Below are positions 16,111-25,199 of a stretch of 64,000 nt of DNA, one piece after another. Within the stretch, counting starts at the first letter, position 1. The number at the start of each line of letters is the position of its first letter. This DNA comes from Burkholderia sp. NRF60-BP8 (lineage in GTDB: Bacteria > Pseudomonadota > Gammaproteobacteria > Burkholderiales > Burkholderiaceae): NCBI RefSeq assembly GCF_001522585.2, contig NZ_CP013374.1, positions 1 to 64,000 of the forward strand. Direction: 5' to 3'. The notes under the pieces were generated by a model that saw only the letters and a list, made by a program, of their open reading frames with translations, was not told the origin of the DNA and searched no databases. The position numbers were made by a program, and so were the translations under genes.

Positions 16111-18279
16111 TCACCAGTAGTAGCGAAGCTTCCGCGCCCACGGGCTGTCCGGATAGGCGGTCTTCAGCGTGTCGAACCAGCGCTTGCGCGTGCTCTTCGA
16201 GACCTCCTTGCCGCCGCATTCGTTGGAGCCGCCCGGCGCGTAGCACCTGATCGCGCGATAGAACGCGTACGCGCGGTCGTTCGGGTTCGCCTGCGTATCG
16301 GCCATCACCGTCACGTAGCTCGACATCCGCTCGTACGGTTTGCCCGCGAACTGCGACGGCGCCGCGCCGAGCGTCGGCGGCACGCGCGTGGCGGCCGTGC
16401 TCGACGCGTTGCGGACCCACGACGGCACCGGATCGGTCTCGAGGCCGGGCACCGGCGGATGAAGTCGCACGAAATCGGCGAGGCAGTTCAGCCCTTTCGG
16501 ATCGGCGGGATTCTGCTGCAGCGTCGCGGCGATGTCGCGCGCCGACGGGCACGTGTAGCCGTCTTCGTTTTTCGTGCCGGCTGCGATGAACGGCTTCAAC
16601 GGATCGGCGGGCGTGCCGGACATCAGCGCCATGTCGGCGAGGAAGTCCGCGTAGTGCGAACGCGTGAGCTCCTTGTACAGCAGCGTGTACAGCGCGGTGT
16701 CGCGCAGCGCGCCGCCGGTTGCCCGATTCCGCGCCTGCGCGCGCAGCAGGTCGGCATTGGCCGCGCGCTGCAGCAGCACCGCGCGGATCGCGGCGTTCTG
16801 CACGGGCGAATCGTCGGCGAACGCATCGTTGACGAGCCCGGCCTGCTCCAGGTTGATCGCGAGCGCGAGCTCCAGCATTTCGCGCTGGAAGCGGAACGTC
16901 GCGAGCGGGATCAGGTCGCGCCACAGCTGGCGGGCCTGGTCGTTCCGGCCGCTGTCCTCCAGCGCGAACCCGCGCAGCGCCTGCTGGCTCAGGCCGAAGT
17001 AGTCGAGCGGTGCAGCGGGCGTTTGCGGCAGCAGCTCGAGCGCGGCATCCGGCTTGTGCCCGATCTGCACGTACCACGTGGCGAGCAGGTAGTCGTAGAG
17101 CGCGGGCGCGTTCGCGAAGCGCGGCTTCTGCGCCTGCAGCTCGTCGAGCGTCATCGGCTTGCGGCTCGGATCGTTGCTGTCCGACGCACGCATGCGCAGC
17201 AGGTCGACGGTGGCGAGCACGGTCGGCGACTGGATCTGGCTCGCGTCGAATGCCGAGCCGAACAGCAGCTTGCTGTCGAGTTCGTTCGCCAGCTGCATCA
17301 GCGGCACGTTCGACGTCGCCGGCGACCAGTGCGCGAGCGCATGCCCGTACAGGTCGGCCTGCTGCGTGACGTTGCCGTCGAGCCACGCGACACGCCGCAA
17401 CAGCCCGGTCGCGGACACCGCATAGCGCCCCTTCGGATACACCTTCAGGTAGGTCCGGAATACCGTGTTCGCCGCGTCGAGCGACACCTTCGTCACGCGC
17501 GCGCGCGTCGGCGTCGGGCTGTCGTGGTCGAATGCGTTGGCCTGCGCGGCATTCAACTGCGCACGCCCGGCCATGTAGAGGCCGGTTTCCTTCAGCCACG
17601 GGTCCGCGCTGTGCGATGCGTTCGCGAAGGCGCGGGTCGCGGTGAGGAAGTCGGCGCGGTAGAACGCGTTCGCGCCGTCGAGGTACGCGGCGAACTGCTG
17701 GCCGAGCGGCGACTTGACCGGCGGCTTCGTCCACGCGGTGCTCGCGCCGCCCGCGGCACAGTTCTGCTGCGCGATGTCGGCGCGCGCCGCGCGCAGGCGC
17801 GCAGCCTCGTCGGCGGGCAGACCGGCGGCGCTGCCCAGTGCGTCGTTGAATGCGTCCGTGCCCGCGCTCATGCTGCGGCAGATGCTGCCTTCGCCGTCCG
17901 CGTACCGGTTCGACGACGCATCGGCATCCGCTGCGCCGCCGGTCTGGTCGGCCTCCTTCTGGCCGATATAGATCCATCCGGAGAAATCCATCGGGAACGG
18001 CACGACGATCCGCTCGACCCGCTCTTTCGCCGGGATGGTCTTCGGGTCCGGAAACACCTGCGCGACCTTGCCGCTGTCGGCCATCATCAGCATCGCGTTG
18101 ACGCGCGTGTCGTTGGCGGGCATCAGCATCGGCACGTTGCCGCAGGAGTATGACGTTTGCCGGAGCGTGTTCGGCACGTAGCAGCCGTCGTCTCCGCTGG
18201 CATGGGCGGCCGGCATCCACAGCAGGCCGATCGCCAGCGCGGCGAACAGGGTTCGGTGCAGCATCGGGTTTCTTCGCAT
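16111..18279 (-). CDS. large exported helical-repeat protein of unknown function
   Basis: A 722-residue protein not recognised as a named family. A signal peptide occupies about residues 1-27 (LFAALAIGLLWMPAAHA). The body is helix-rich with repeated paired-helix stretches resembling irregular TPR (for example DFLTATRAFANASHSADPWL, LYMAGRAQLNAAQ, LYTLLYKELTRSHYADFLAD), suggesting a periplasmic scaffold. Several Cys (SICRSM, QQNCA, IRCYAPGGSNECGG) could form disulfides. Operonic with the DUF3142 gene. ATG 18279 is used; ATG 18264 is an alternative with no better ribosome site. Confidence 0.65.
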   Translation of the reverse strand: MRRNPMLHRTLFAALAIGLLWMPAAHASGDDGCYVPNTLRQTSYSCGNVPMLMPANDTRVNAMLMMADSGKVAQVFPDPKTIPAKERVERIVVPFPMDFSGWIYIGQKEADQTGGAADADASSNRYADGEGSICRSMSAGTDAFNDALGSAAGLPADEAARLRAARADIAQQNCAAGGASTAWTKPPVKSPLGQQFAAYLDGANAFYRADFLTATRAFANASHSADPWLKETGLYMAGRAQLNAAQANAFDHDSPTPTRARVTKVSLDAANTVFRTYLKVYPKGRYAVSATGLLRRVAWLDGNVTQQADLYGHALAHWSPATSNVPLMQLANELDSKLLFGSAFDASQIQSPTVLATVDLLRMRASDSNDPSRKPMTLDELQAQKPRFANAPALYDYLLATWYVQIGHKPDAALELLPQTPAAPLDYFGLSQQALRGFALEDSGRNDQARQLWRDLIPLATFRFQREMLELALAINLEQAGLVNDAFADDSPVQNAAIRAVLLQRAANADLLRAQARNRATGGALRDTALYTLLYKELTRSHYADFLADMALMSGTPADPLKPFIAAGTKNEDGYTCPSARDIAATLQQNPADPKGLNCLADFVRLHPPVPGLETDPVPSWVRNASSTAATRVPPTLGAAPSQFAGKPYERMSSYVTVMADTQANPNDRAYAFYRAIRCYAPGGSNECGGKEVSKSTRKRWFDTLKTAYPDSPWARKLRYYW

Positions 18280-18586
18280 TTTTCTTGTGTCGGGTAGGGG
18301 GGCCGCGACGGCCGGTTCTCTCAGGGGGCGCTTTGCCCCGGCGCGTATCGTACCTCACCGGCCGGCGCCGTCACGGCCGGCGTGGCCGGCATGGTGTCGG
18401 CCGGCCAGCGATGCGGAGGGCAGCCCCGTGAAATGGACATCCACCCGGTGTGGACGCAACGCGACCTTGAATCCGGATCGCTTGAACCGAGATGCAGCCG
18501 GCAGTAGCGGACGCCGACGATAGTTCGGTTTGCTTACAAATCGGGCGAGCAGCACGCGGGCGTCGCGCGTCCGTCACGACTGCGCA
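18280..18586. other. spacer upstream of the 722-residue protein gene
   Basis: 307 bases with no gene. Bases 18358-18412 repeat the GGCCGGC motif several times in both orientations and could fold. Bases 18460-18550 are less GC-rich and may carry the leftward promoter; no specific box was recognised. Confidence 0.35.
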
Positions 18587-19999
18587 TCACGCGCACACGC
18601 TGCTGGCGATGCCTCCGTCGTCCATCTCGTCGAGCGCGGCCCGCAAATCGTCGATGGCCACCATCAGTTCGCGGACCTGCCGCAACGACGGGTACTGATG
18701 CAGCACGGCGTGCCATTGCGGCAGGGTCAGCAGCGCGTGCCAGACGACGCCGAGGCCGTCCGGATCGGCATCCGGCTGCCGTGCGAGCGCGCTCGCGTAT
18801 TCGAGGCTGGCCTGTGCCGACAGCAACTGCATCCGGCTCGCAGCGCCCAGCAGGCGCGGCGACGCGTCCGCGGACGCGTCGCAGCAATACAGCACCTCGC
18901 GTCGCAGCGCCGCTTCGTCGGTCGTCAACGCGTGCAGCGATGCGCCCTGCACGCGCACCGTGCCCTGGTGCGTCTCGAATGCATAGACCGTGTCGGGCGC
19001 GGCCTGCGCGAGCAGGTTCAGGCCGCGCAGCAGTCGCGGCAGGTCGGTCGTCGCGGCATCCGCGGAGGCTTTCGCTTCGATGAGAAAGCGCACGTTCCAC
19101 GCGAGCGCCGGGTCGCCGCCGCGCGCGCGTTCGAGCAGGATCGCGTCCCATTCGGTTTTCGCGCGGTCGTGTCGGCCCGGGATCGACGAAGGCACACGCA
19201 TCGACGTGACCACGCGGTAGGTGCGGTGCTCGTCCACCGCGTCGAGCCGGCGCGCCAGTGCGTCGAGCGCCTGCGCGGCCAGCGCTTCGACGGCCGCGCC
19301 GCGCTGCTGGGACGCCGCGCCTTGCGCGACGGCGGCCGTGCTGCCGACGAGCGGGCCCTGACGGACCCACAGCGCGCGGTAGCGACGCACGTCGTCGTCC
19401 GCGGCCAGCGCATCGAGTCGCAGCGTGCGTTCGAGCGCGGGGCTGTCCTTGAGCTTGACGATGTCCTGCTCGAACGCCGCATCGGTCGCCATCTCGGGCA
19501 GCGCGAGCAGTTGCGCGAGCGCGGCATGCAGCTCGGCCCACGCCGCCGACGTCGCGGCCGCATGCAGGCGCGCGAGGCCGTCGCGTTGCCAGGCCTGTGC
19601 GCTGCGCTCGAGCTTGGCCGGGTGCGCGATCGCATTGACGGCCGCGTGGAGCGAGCGCCGGTCCTGCTCGGCGTGCGCGGACAACGACGCGTATTCGCGC
19701 ACGTTCGGCGCATCGTGGCGCAGCACCGATGCCTGAAACGACGGGTCGCCGGATGACGGATCCATCGCGTCGCGGATCATCCGTGCGAGCGCATCGACGA
19801 AGCGCCGTCGCAGGTCCGCGCCGGGCGTGTGGCCGTCCGCCTGCATCCTGCGCGCTTCCTCGATCACGACCGCCAGCGCGGTGGCCGGATGCGTCGCGTC
19901 GGTCAGCGACGACGCGCGGTCGAGCGGCGGCAGCCGATAACGGCGCGCGACGGTGCGCAGGACGGCGTCGAGCAGGGCGGGCAGCGGTGTCAGCGACAT
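18587..19999 (-). CDS. hypothetical protein with a probable PD-(D/E)XK nuclease fold
   Basis: A 470-residue protein; annotation of relatives is uncertain. Residues 1-220 are helix-rich without a known motif. Residues 231-330 show the order expected of a PD-(D/E)XK core: helix A QRGAAVEALAAQAL (Gly234, Glu238), a strand reading VVTSMRVP, then EWDAILL with Asp285, then FLIEAK with Glu308 and Lys310, then a helix LPRLLRGLNLL. That is the G..xE – D – ExK pattern of DNA/RNA nucleases. The call is a motif reading, not a database match. It starts 31 bases after the hydratase gene stop, so they share an operon, an odd pairing. Confidence 0.6.
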   Translation of the reverse strand: MSLTPLPALLDAVLRTVARRYRLPPLDRASSLTDATHPATALAVVIEEARRMQADGHTPGADLRRRFVDALARMIRDAMDPSSGDPSFQASVLRHDAPNVREYASLSAHAEQDRRSLHAAVNAIAHPAKLERSAQAWQRDGLARLHAAATSAAWAELHAALAQLLALPEMATDAAFEQDIVKLKDSPALERTLRLDALAADDDVRRYRALWVRQGPLVGSTAAVAQGAASQQRGAAVEALAAQALDALARRLDAVDEHRTYRVVTSMRVPSSIPGRHDRAKTEWDAILLERARGGDPALAWNVRFLIEAKASADAATTDLPRLLRGLNLLAQAAPDTVYAFETHQGTVRVQGASLHALTTDEAALRREVLYCCDASADASPRLLGAASRMQLLSAQASLEYASALARQPDADPDGLGVVWHALLTLPQWHAVLHQYPSLRQVRELMVAIDDLRAALDEMDDGGIASSVCA

Positions 20000-20030
20000 G
20001 GCGGATGGGGCGTGAAAGCGACGTGACCCG

Positions 20031-20792
20031 TCACGCGGTCAACGTCACCGACAGGCTGCCGAGCTCGCCGTAGCGGACCGTCAGCGCATCGCCGAGCGGC
20101 ACCTCGATCGCCCCCGCGTACGAGCCGGTCGTCACGATCTGGCCGGCGCGCACCGCGTCGCCGCGCGACGCGAGGAAGTTGACGAGCCACACCAGCGGCT
20201 TCAGCGGATCGCCGTCCGGATGACTGCCGTCGATCGTGCGGTTCAGCGCGCCTTCGAACGACAGCGCCAGCGTCGCGAGCGGCGCGTTCAAGCCGTCGGG
20301 CACGACCGGGCCGACGCACAGCCCCTGGTTGAATTGCCCGTCGGCCAGCAGCTCGAACTTCGACGCGCGCGCCGGCTCCGCATAGCGGCAGCCCAGTATC
20401 TCGAGCACGACGCGCACTTCCCGGATCGCCGCCCGCACGTCGAGTTCGTCGTACGGCTGCTCGCGCGCGGGCAGGTCGCGATCGAGCACGAATGCGATTT
20501 CCGGTTCGATCCGCACGATCGGCCCGCCGACGACGCGGTACGGCGCATCGGCTTCACCGATCGTCGACGCGAAGATCGGCGCGAGGATCACGCGATCGGG
20601 CGGCGGCAGCGCGCATTTCCATCCGCCGACGGGTTCGCCGAGCAGGTCGGCCACGCGCTGCTGGATCGCGAGCGCGGTGTCGATGTCGTCGGGGCGCAGT
20701 GCATCGGGCAACAGCGGGCCGGGCGAGCCGGCATGGCGGGCGGCGACGAGATGCTGGGCGGCGCCGTCCACGCGTTCGATAGTCGTTGTCAT
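20031..20792 (-). CDS. 2-keto-4-pentenoate / 2-oxohept-4-ene-dioate hydratase family
   Basis: A 253-residue Mg-dependent hydratase of the FAH-like superfamily that adds water to 2-hydroxydienoates in meta-cleavage pathways. Visible motifs: GGWKCALPPPDRVILAPIF, the metal-binding RIEPEIAFVLDRDLP (acidic pair), VVLEILGCRY and a conserved VTTGSYAGAIEV near the C-terminus. No ring-cleavage dioxygenase, aldolase or dehydrogenase of such a pathway is near, so the physiological substrate is open. First gene of a two-gene leftward operon. Confidence 0.8.
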   Translation of the reverse strand: MTTTIERVDGAAQHLVAARHAGSPGPLLPDALRPDDIDTALAIQQRVADLLGEPVGGWKCALPPPDRVILAPIFASTIGEADAPYRVVGGPIVRIEPEIAFVLDRDLPAREQPYDELDVRAAIREVRVVLEILGCRYAEPARASKFELLADGQFNQGLCVGPVVPDGLNAPLATLALSFEGALNRTIDGSHPDGDPLKPLVWLVNFLASRGDAVRAGQIVTTGSYAGAIEVPLGDALTVRYGELGSLSVTLTA

Positions 20793-20992
20793 GTCGGTTG
20801 AGCGAGTTGAAAGTGGGGCCGGAAAAAAGGGCCGGACGAAAGTCGCACGTTCGATGATAGCGCCTTCGGCGCGATGGCCGCTCGAAAGCGCGTCGGCGCG
20901 CGCATGGCCGGCCCGGTTCGCGGCCCGGCCGCCGACGCGAGCCTCCCCCTTACCGTCGTGCCGTTTTGCCGCATGCGCGGGCGCTGCCGCGC

Positions 20993-21006
20993 TTGACCGC
21001 CGTCAA
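20993..21006 (+). promoter_or_regulatory. ANR/FNR-type box upstream of the stress protein
   Basis: Perfect dyad TTGAC-CGCC-GTCAA, differing from the FNR/ANR consensus TTGAT-N4-ATCAA by one symmetric change. Its centre (about 21000) is 89 bases before the stress-protein ATG. A site at -41.5 would put transcription start near 21041, leaving a leader of about 48 bases. Low-oxygen control of universal stress proteins is well known in this group; the link here is inferred. Confidence 0.6.
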
Positions 21007-21088
21007 TGTTCGGCCCCGCCGTCGGCCGATGATGGAGACATGGCCGGGCGCGACGGCGCGCGCGGCAACTCACCCCAGCGAGGTTCGC

Positions 21089-21568
21089 ATGTACGAGAAG
21101 ATCATGGTGGCCGTCGACGGCAGCGCTTCGTCGAAACAGGCACTGGCCGAGGCCGTGAAGGTGGCGCTGGCGGGCGATACGCACGTCAGCGTCGTGTACG
21201 TGGTCGACAAGTCGGTGCTGTTCACGTATGCCGGCCGTCTCGATCCGCACGCGCTCGTCGAGGAGATTCGCGACGACGGGCGCAAGGTGCTGCGCGAAGC
21301 CGAACGGATCGTCGCGCTGGCCGGCGCGAAAGGCGAAGCCGAACTCGTCGAGACCGAGAGCATCGGCGAGGACATCGCGGAACGCCTGCAACGTTACGTG
21401 AAGGAGCGCGGGATCGATCTCGCGGTGGTCGGCACGCACGGGCGGCGCGGTATCCGGCGCGTGCTGCTCGGCAGCGTCGCCGAGCGTTTCGTGCGCGGCG
21501 CGACGTGCCCGGTGCTGCTGATTCGTGGCGTCGACGCCGACGAGCCGGTCGCCGCGGCCGCGGCATGA
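21089..21568 (+). CDS. universal stress protein (UspA family)
   Basis: A 159-residue cytosolic protein with one Usp domain. The N-terminus KIMVAVDGSASSKQAL is the adenine-binding strand and loop; the ATP motif G-X2-G-X9-G-S is complete as GTHGRRGIRRVLLGS, so it is of the nucleotide-binding class. C-terminus CPVLLIRG is typical. GCGAGG lies before the ATG. A perfect ANR/FNR-like box upstream suggests induction at low oxygen. A 63-residue membrane protein gene follows 13 bases later. Confidence 0.9.
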   Translation: MYEKIMVAVDGSASSKQALAEAVKVALAGDTHVSVVYVVDKSVLFTYAGRLDPHALVEEIRDDGRKVLREAERIVALAGAKGEAELVETESIGEDIAERLQRYVKERGIDLAVVGTHGRRGIRRVLLGSVAERFVRGATCPVLLIRGVDADEPVAAAAA

Positions 21569-21581
21569 CGTGGCGCGCACG

Positions 21582-21773
21582 ATGATACGCCGCCAGTACC
21601 GGATCGTCGTCGCGGCGATCGCCGTGTTCGTGTCGCTCGTCGGCATGATGGCCGTCGTGACGGGCCTGCTGTTCGATGCGGCGACGGCGCTGCGCGGCGG
21701 CGCCGTTGCGTTGATCGTCGGCGTGGCCGGCTTCGTCGTGATGCTGAACCCGGGGCCGAAAGACGACGCGTGA
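21582..21773 (+). CDS. small two-helix membrane protein
   Basis: A 63-residue protein: a basic start MIRRQYR, helix 1 (IVVAAIAVFVSLVGMMAVVTGLL, about 8-30), a short loop and helix 2 (ALRGGAVALIVGVAGFVVML), then a charged tail. No family recognised. It follows the stress protein gene by 13 bases and is probably co-transcribed, hence perhaps also oxygen-regulated. Confidence 0.55.
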   Translation: MIRRQYRIVVAAIAVFVSLVGMMAVVTGLLFDAATALRGGAVALIVGVAGFVVMLNPGPKDDA

Positions 21774-21940
21774 CCCGCACGGAAGCGGGGGCGGCGCGCG
21801 TCCGGCCTCGGTGTCGCGACGATCGACCCGATGCGCTTGCGCGATGCCCGGCGGGTGCGGGGCCGCGCACGCGCATCGTCCCGTTCCAGAGGGGGCGGGC
21901 GGCGTATCCGGCCGCGCGCGCTTCTGTCAAACTGGCGCCC

Positions 21941-23677
21941 ATGAAACCGCGCCTCGCCTCACCGCTTTCCCCCGATTCCGCGCCTGCGCCCGCAGGTTTT
22001 CCCGACGCCGACGAACTGGCCGCGCTGCGCGCGTGGTACGCGGGCATGACCGTGCGCCAGGCCGTCGAGCGCTACCTGCCCGACCGGCTCGGCGACGGAC
22101 GGTCGGCGCGCGGCGTGATCGGCGCCATTCGCCGGCGCCTCGTGCGCATCGCGCGGCAGGTGGGCCGCGCCGATCTCGCGGAACGGCTCGGCCATCCGGA
22201 CGGCGAGCGTTTGCGGGAGGCGAAAGCGGCAACCGACGCGATCGGCCTGCTGCGTCATGCGCGCGCGCCGGTTCCGCAGATCGGCGACGACGTCGGCCTG
22301 TGGTTGCCGGCGCGCGCGGTCGCGGCATTGCGTGCACACGGGATCGCGACGCTCGCCGACCTGACCGTGCGGATTCCGCGCCGGCGCCAGTGGTGGCGGG
22401 CGATCGCGGGCCTCGGCATGGCCGGCGCGCGGCGCATCGAGGCGTTCTTCGCCGCGCATCCGGAGCTGACCGAACGCGCGCGTGCGCTGATCGCCGCGAC
22501 GCCGCGCGGCAGCATCGTGCCGTGGGAGCAACTGAAGCTACCGCACGAAGTCGACGGCTCGGCCGGCACGTTCCGCGCGCCGCGCGCGACCAGCACGCTC
22601 GATGCGGACAACGATTACGCGGCCGTGCACGCGTGGCTGTCGCTGCACGAATCGGCCGCGACGCGGCGTGCGTACCGGAAGGAAGCCGAGCGGTTGATCC
22701 TGTGGGCGATCGTCGAGCGCGGCCGCGCGCTGTCGTCGCTGACGACCGAGGATGCGCTCGCGTATCGCGCGTTCATCCGGCGGCCGACGCCGCACGAACG
22801 CTGGGTCGGCCCCGTGCGGCCGCGCGGCGCGCCCGACTGGCGGCCGTTCTCGGGTGCGTTGTCCGCGCGGTCCGCGGCGTACACGCTGTCGGTGCTCGGC
22901 GCGCTGTTCCGCTGGCTGATCGAGCAGCGCTACCTGCTCGCGAATCCGTTCGCCGGCGTGAAGGTGCGCGACACGCGCGGCGCGACTCCCCTCGATACGT
23001 CGCATGCGTTCACCGAAGGCGAGTGGCTGCTGGTTCGCACGATCGCCGACGGGCTCGAGTTCCGCAAGCGCGCGGGCGACGCCGCGCCGCAGTCGGGCTG
23101 GACGCCGGCCGCCGCGCAACGGCTGCGCTTCATTCTCGATTTCGGCTATGCGACCGGGCTGCGCGCGAGCGAACTGGTCGGCGCGACGCTCGGCGACATC
23201 GAGACGGACGCGCACGGCGACGCGTGGCTGAAGGTGATCGGCAAGGGCAGCAAGGCCGCCCGCGTCGCGCTGCCGCCGCTCGCGCGCACGGCGCTCGATC
23301 GCTATCTGGTCGCGCGCCGGTTGCCGGTCACGCCGGCGCGCTGGCGGCCCGCTACGCCGCTGATTCCGAGCCTCGCGGAAGACGACGCGGCCGCGATCAC
23401 GAGCGTGCGGCTGTGGAAGGTGATGCAGCGTTTCTTCGCGCAGACGGCCGATAGCGTCGAGGCCGACCACCCGGCGCTCGCGCACAAGCTGCGCCAGGCG
23501 AGCCCGCACTGGATGCGGCATACGCATGCGACGCACGCGCTGGCGCGCGGCGCGGAGCTGACGACGGTGCGCGACAACCTGCGGCATGCGTCGATCTCGA
23601 CGACGTCGATCTACCTGCATGGCGACGACGTGAAGCGGGCGCGGCAGATGTCGAGTGCATTCGGCGCGGACAAGTAG
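21941..23677 (+). CDS. tyrosine recombinase / phage-type integrase with N-terminal helix-hairpin-helix domain
   Basis: A 578-residue site-specific recombinase. Residues 1-190 resemble the DUF3701-type N-terminus found in large proteobacterial integrases, with a hairpin-type segment (GIATLADLTVRIPRRRQWWR). Residues about 225-345 are a SAM-like core-binding domain. The catalytic domain keeps every residue: Arg408 (GLRASEL), Lys435 (GKGSK), His523 and Arg526 (HWMR), His549, Tyr558 (SIYLH). No excisionase, phage genes, attachment-site duplication or tRNA gene is near, and neighbours look chromosomal. It may be a resident recombinase or an element relic. Confidence 0.85.
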   Translation: MKPRLASPLSPDSAPAPAGFPDADELAALRAWYAGMTVRQAVERYLPDRLGDGRSARGVIGAIRRRLVRIARQVGRADLAERLGHPDGERLREAKAATDAIGLLRHARAPVPQIGDDVGLWLPARAVAALRAHGIATLADLTVRIPRRRQWWRAIAGLGMAGARRIEAFFAAHPELTERARALIAATPRGSIVPWEQLKLPHEVDGSAGTFRAPRATSTLDADNDYAAVHAWLSLHESAATRRAYRKEAERLILWAIVERGRALSSLTTEDALAYRAFIRRPTPHERWVGPVRPRGAPDWRPFSGALSARSAAYTLSVLGALFRWLIEQRYLLANPFAGVKVRDTRGATPLDTSHAFTEGEWLLVRTIADGLEFRKRAGDAAPQSGWTPAAAQRLRFILDFGYATGLRASELVGATLGDIETDAHGDAWLKVIGKGSKAARVALPPLARTALDRYLVARRLPVTPARWRPATPLIPSLAEDDAAAITSVRLWKVMQRFFAQTADSVEADHPALAHKLRQASPHWMRHTHATHALARGAELTTVRDNLRHASISTTSIYLHGDDVKRARQMSSAFGADK

Positions 23678-23841
23678 GCGAGTCGGACGCTGCCGGCCGG
23701 CGCCGCGCACGCGGCGGCAGCGGTCGATGCTTGGGCGCGTTTCGCGTGCGCGAATGCATGACGCACCGCAGCGTATCGGCAGACCAGACGGAACGGTCCG
23801 GCGCGCACGACGGTCATAAACTTTTTCATCGGGAGCGGCGG

Positions 23842-24165
23842 ATGGCATCGAGCCAGAGCACGGTCGATTTCATCGTCGAGCAGATCGCGGCGGCCGGTAC
23901 GGTATCGGCGCGCAAGATGTTCGGCGAATACGGCATCTATTGCGACGGCAGGATGGTCGCGCTCGTCTGCGACGACCGGCTGTTCGTCAAGCCGACGCCC
24001 GAAGGCCGCGCGTATCTCGGCGCGTGCGACGAAGCCCCGCCGTATCCGAGCGCGAAGCCGCATCTCGTCATCGCCGGCGATCGCTGGGACGAGCGCGAAT
24101 GGCTGTCGACGCTGATCCGGATCACCGCCGCGCAACTGCCGCTGCCGGTGAAGCGCGGCCGATGA
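23842..24165 (+). CDS. TfoX N-terminal-domain protein
   Basis: A 107-residue single-domain protein of the TfoX_N family: VEQIAAAGTVSARKMFGEYGIYCDG, then VCDDRLFVKPTPEGR, then a conserved YPSAKPHLVI. Full-length TfoX/Sxy controls competence; single-domain versions like this occur widely without demonstrated competence function. A GGGAG site lies 8 bases before the ATG. Stands alone on the plus strand, 87 bases before the next gene. Confidence 0.85.
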   Translation: MASSQSTVDFIVEQIAAAGTVSARKMFGEYGIYCDGRMVALVCDDRLFVKPTPEGRAYLGACDEAPPYPSAKPHLVIAGDRWDEREWLSTLIRITAAQLPLPVKRGR

Positions 24166-24251
24166 CGAGCGAGTCGGATGCCGCGCCGCGCAGCCGGCAG
24201 GCGTATTCTGTGACACATGCGCGCGACCATCGTGCGCCAGGGAGTACCAAC

Positions 24252-25172
24252 ATGGAGACATCCGCAGCTTCGCGCGGCACGCGGCGTGCGCGCCGCGCCT
24301 GGCACGCGCTCGTCGCAGCCCTGTGTGTCGGCTGGAGCGCGCTGTCGTTCGGCGCGGAGGGCGTGAACGGCGCGGCCGCGCTGCTCGACCGCTACCGCAG
24401 CCTTGGCGCGCAACTGAAGGACAACGCGTTTCACCGGCCCCTGGTGCTCGAATCCTCGGAAGCGTCGTCGTCGCTGAAGGGCGACATCTATGCGGTCGTC
24501 GATTATCCGTTCGCGGTGGTGAACGGCCAGCTCAACGATCCCGCACGAGGCCCCGCGAACTGGTGCGCGGTGCTGATCCTGCACCTGAACACGAAGTACT
24601 GCCACGCAGCGAGCGGCGCCAACGGCGCGGTGCTCGACGTGAACCTCGGCCGCAAGATCGAGCAAAAGCTGTCGGATACCTATCGCGTGCAGTTCCGCTA
24701 CCGCGTGGCGGCCGCGACGCCCGATTATTTCCAGGTCGACCTGACCGCCGACAGCGGCCCGATGGGCACGAAGGATTACCGGATCGCGCTCGAGGCCGTG
24801 CCGGTCGGCGCGTCGCGCACGTTCCTGCACCTCACGTATTCGTATGGCTTCGGCACGGTCGGCCGGATGGCGATGAAGACCTATCTCGCGACCGTCGGCA
24901 GCGACAAGGTCGGGTTCACGACCGTCGGCGCCGCGTCGGCCGCGCAGCCGCAGTACGTCGGCGGCGTGCGCGGGCTGCTCGAGCGCAACACGATGCGCTA
25001 CTACCTCGCGATCGACACGTATCTCGCGACGCTCGACAAGCCGCTCGATGTGCGCCTCGCGCGCTGGTTCGACGCGACCGAGCAGTACCCGCAGCAACTG
25101 CACGAAGTGGAGCGCGGCGCGTATCTGCAGATGAAAACGCAGGAGGTGCAGCGGCAGCAGACGGCGCGATGA
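24252..25172 (+). CDS. exported protein of unknown function
   Basis: A 306-residue protein not assigned to a named family with confidence. GGAG precedes the ATG by 7 bases. A long basic n-region (TRRARRAW) and a hydrophobic core ending SFGAEG mark a Sec signal peptide of about 36 residues. The mature part is mixed alpha/beta with FHRPLVLESSEASSSLKGDIYAVV and two Cys (NWCAVL, KYCHAA) ten residues apart that may form a disulfide. A repeated aromatic beta pattern (YRVQFRYRV, FLHLTYSYGFG) suggests a lipid- or ligand-binding barrel fold; this is inference. Confidence 0.6.
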   Translation: METSAASRGTRRARRAWHALVAALCVGWSALSFGAEGVNGAAALLDRYRSLGAQLKDNAFHRPLVLESSEASSSLKGDIYAVVDYPFAVVNGQLNDPARGPANWCAVLILHLNTKYCHAASGANGAVLDVNLGRKIEQKLSDTYRVQFRYRVAAATPDYFQVDLTADSGPMGTKDYRIALEAVPVGASRTFLHLTYSYGFGTVGRMAMKTYLATVGSDKVGFTTVGAASAAQPQYVGGVRGLLERNTMRYYLAIDTYLATLDKPLDVRLARWFDATEQYPQQLHEVERGAYLQMKTQEVQRQQTAR

Positions 25173-25199
25173 CGGTGCAGCCCGCTCGCGCTCCCGGCA

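Noticed and set aside
20031..20792. A full meta-cleavage operon around the hydratase
   Set aside because: No dioxygenase, dehydrogenase or aldolase is near; only a nuclease-like gene shares the operon.
22538..23848. 436-codon open frame opposite the integrase
   Set aside because: Antisense to a clearly coding recombinase; composition is the Arg/Ala-rich shadow typical of high-GC genes.
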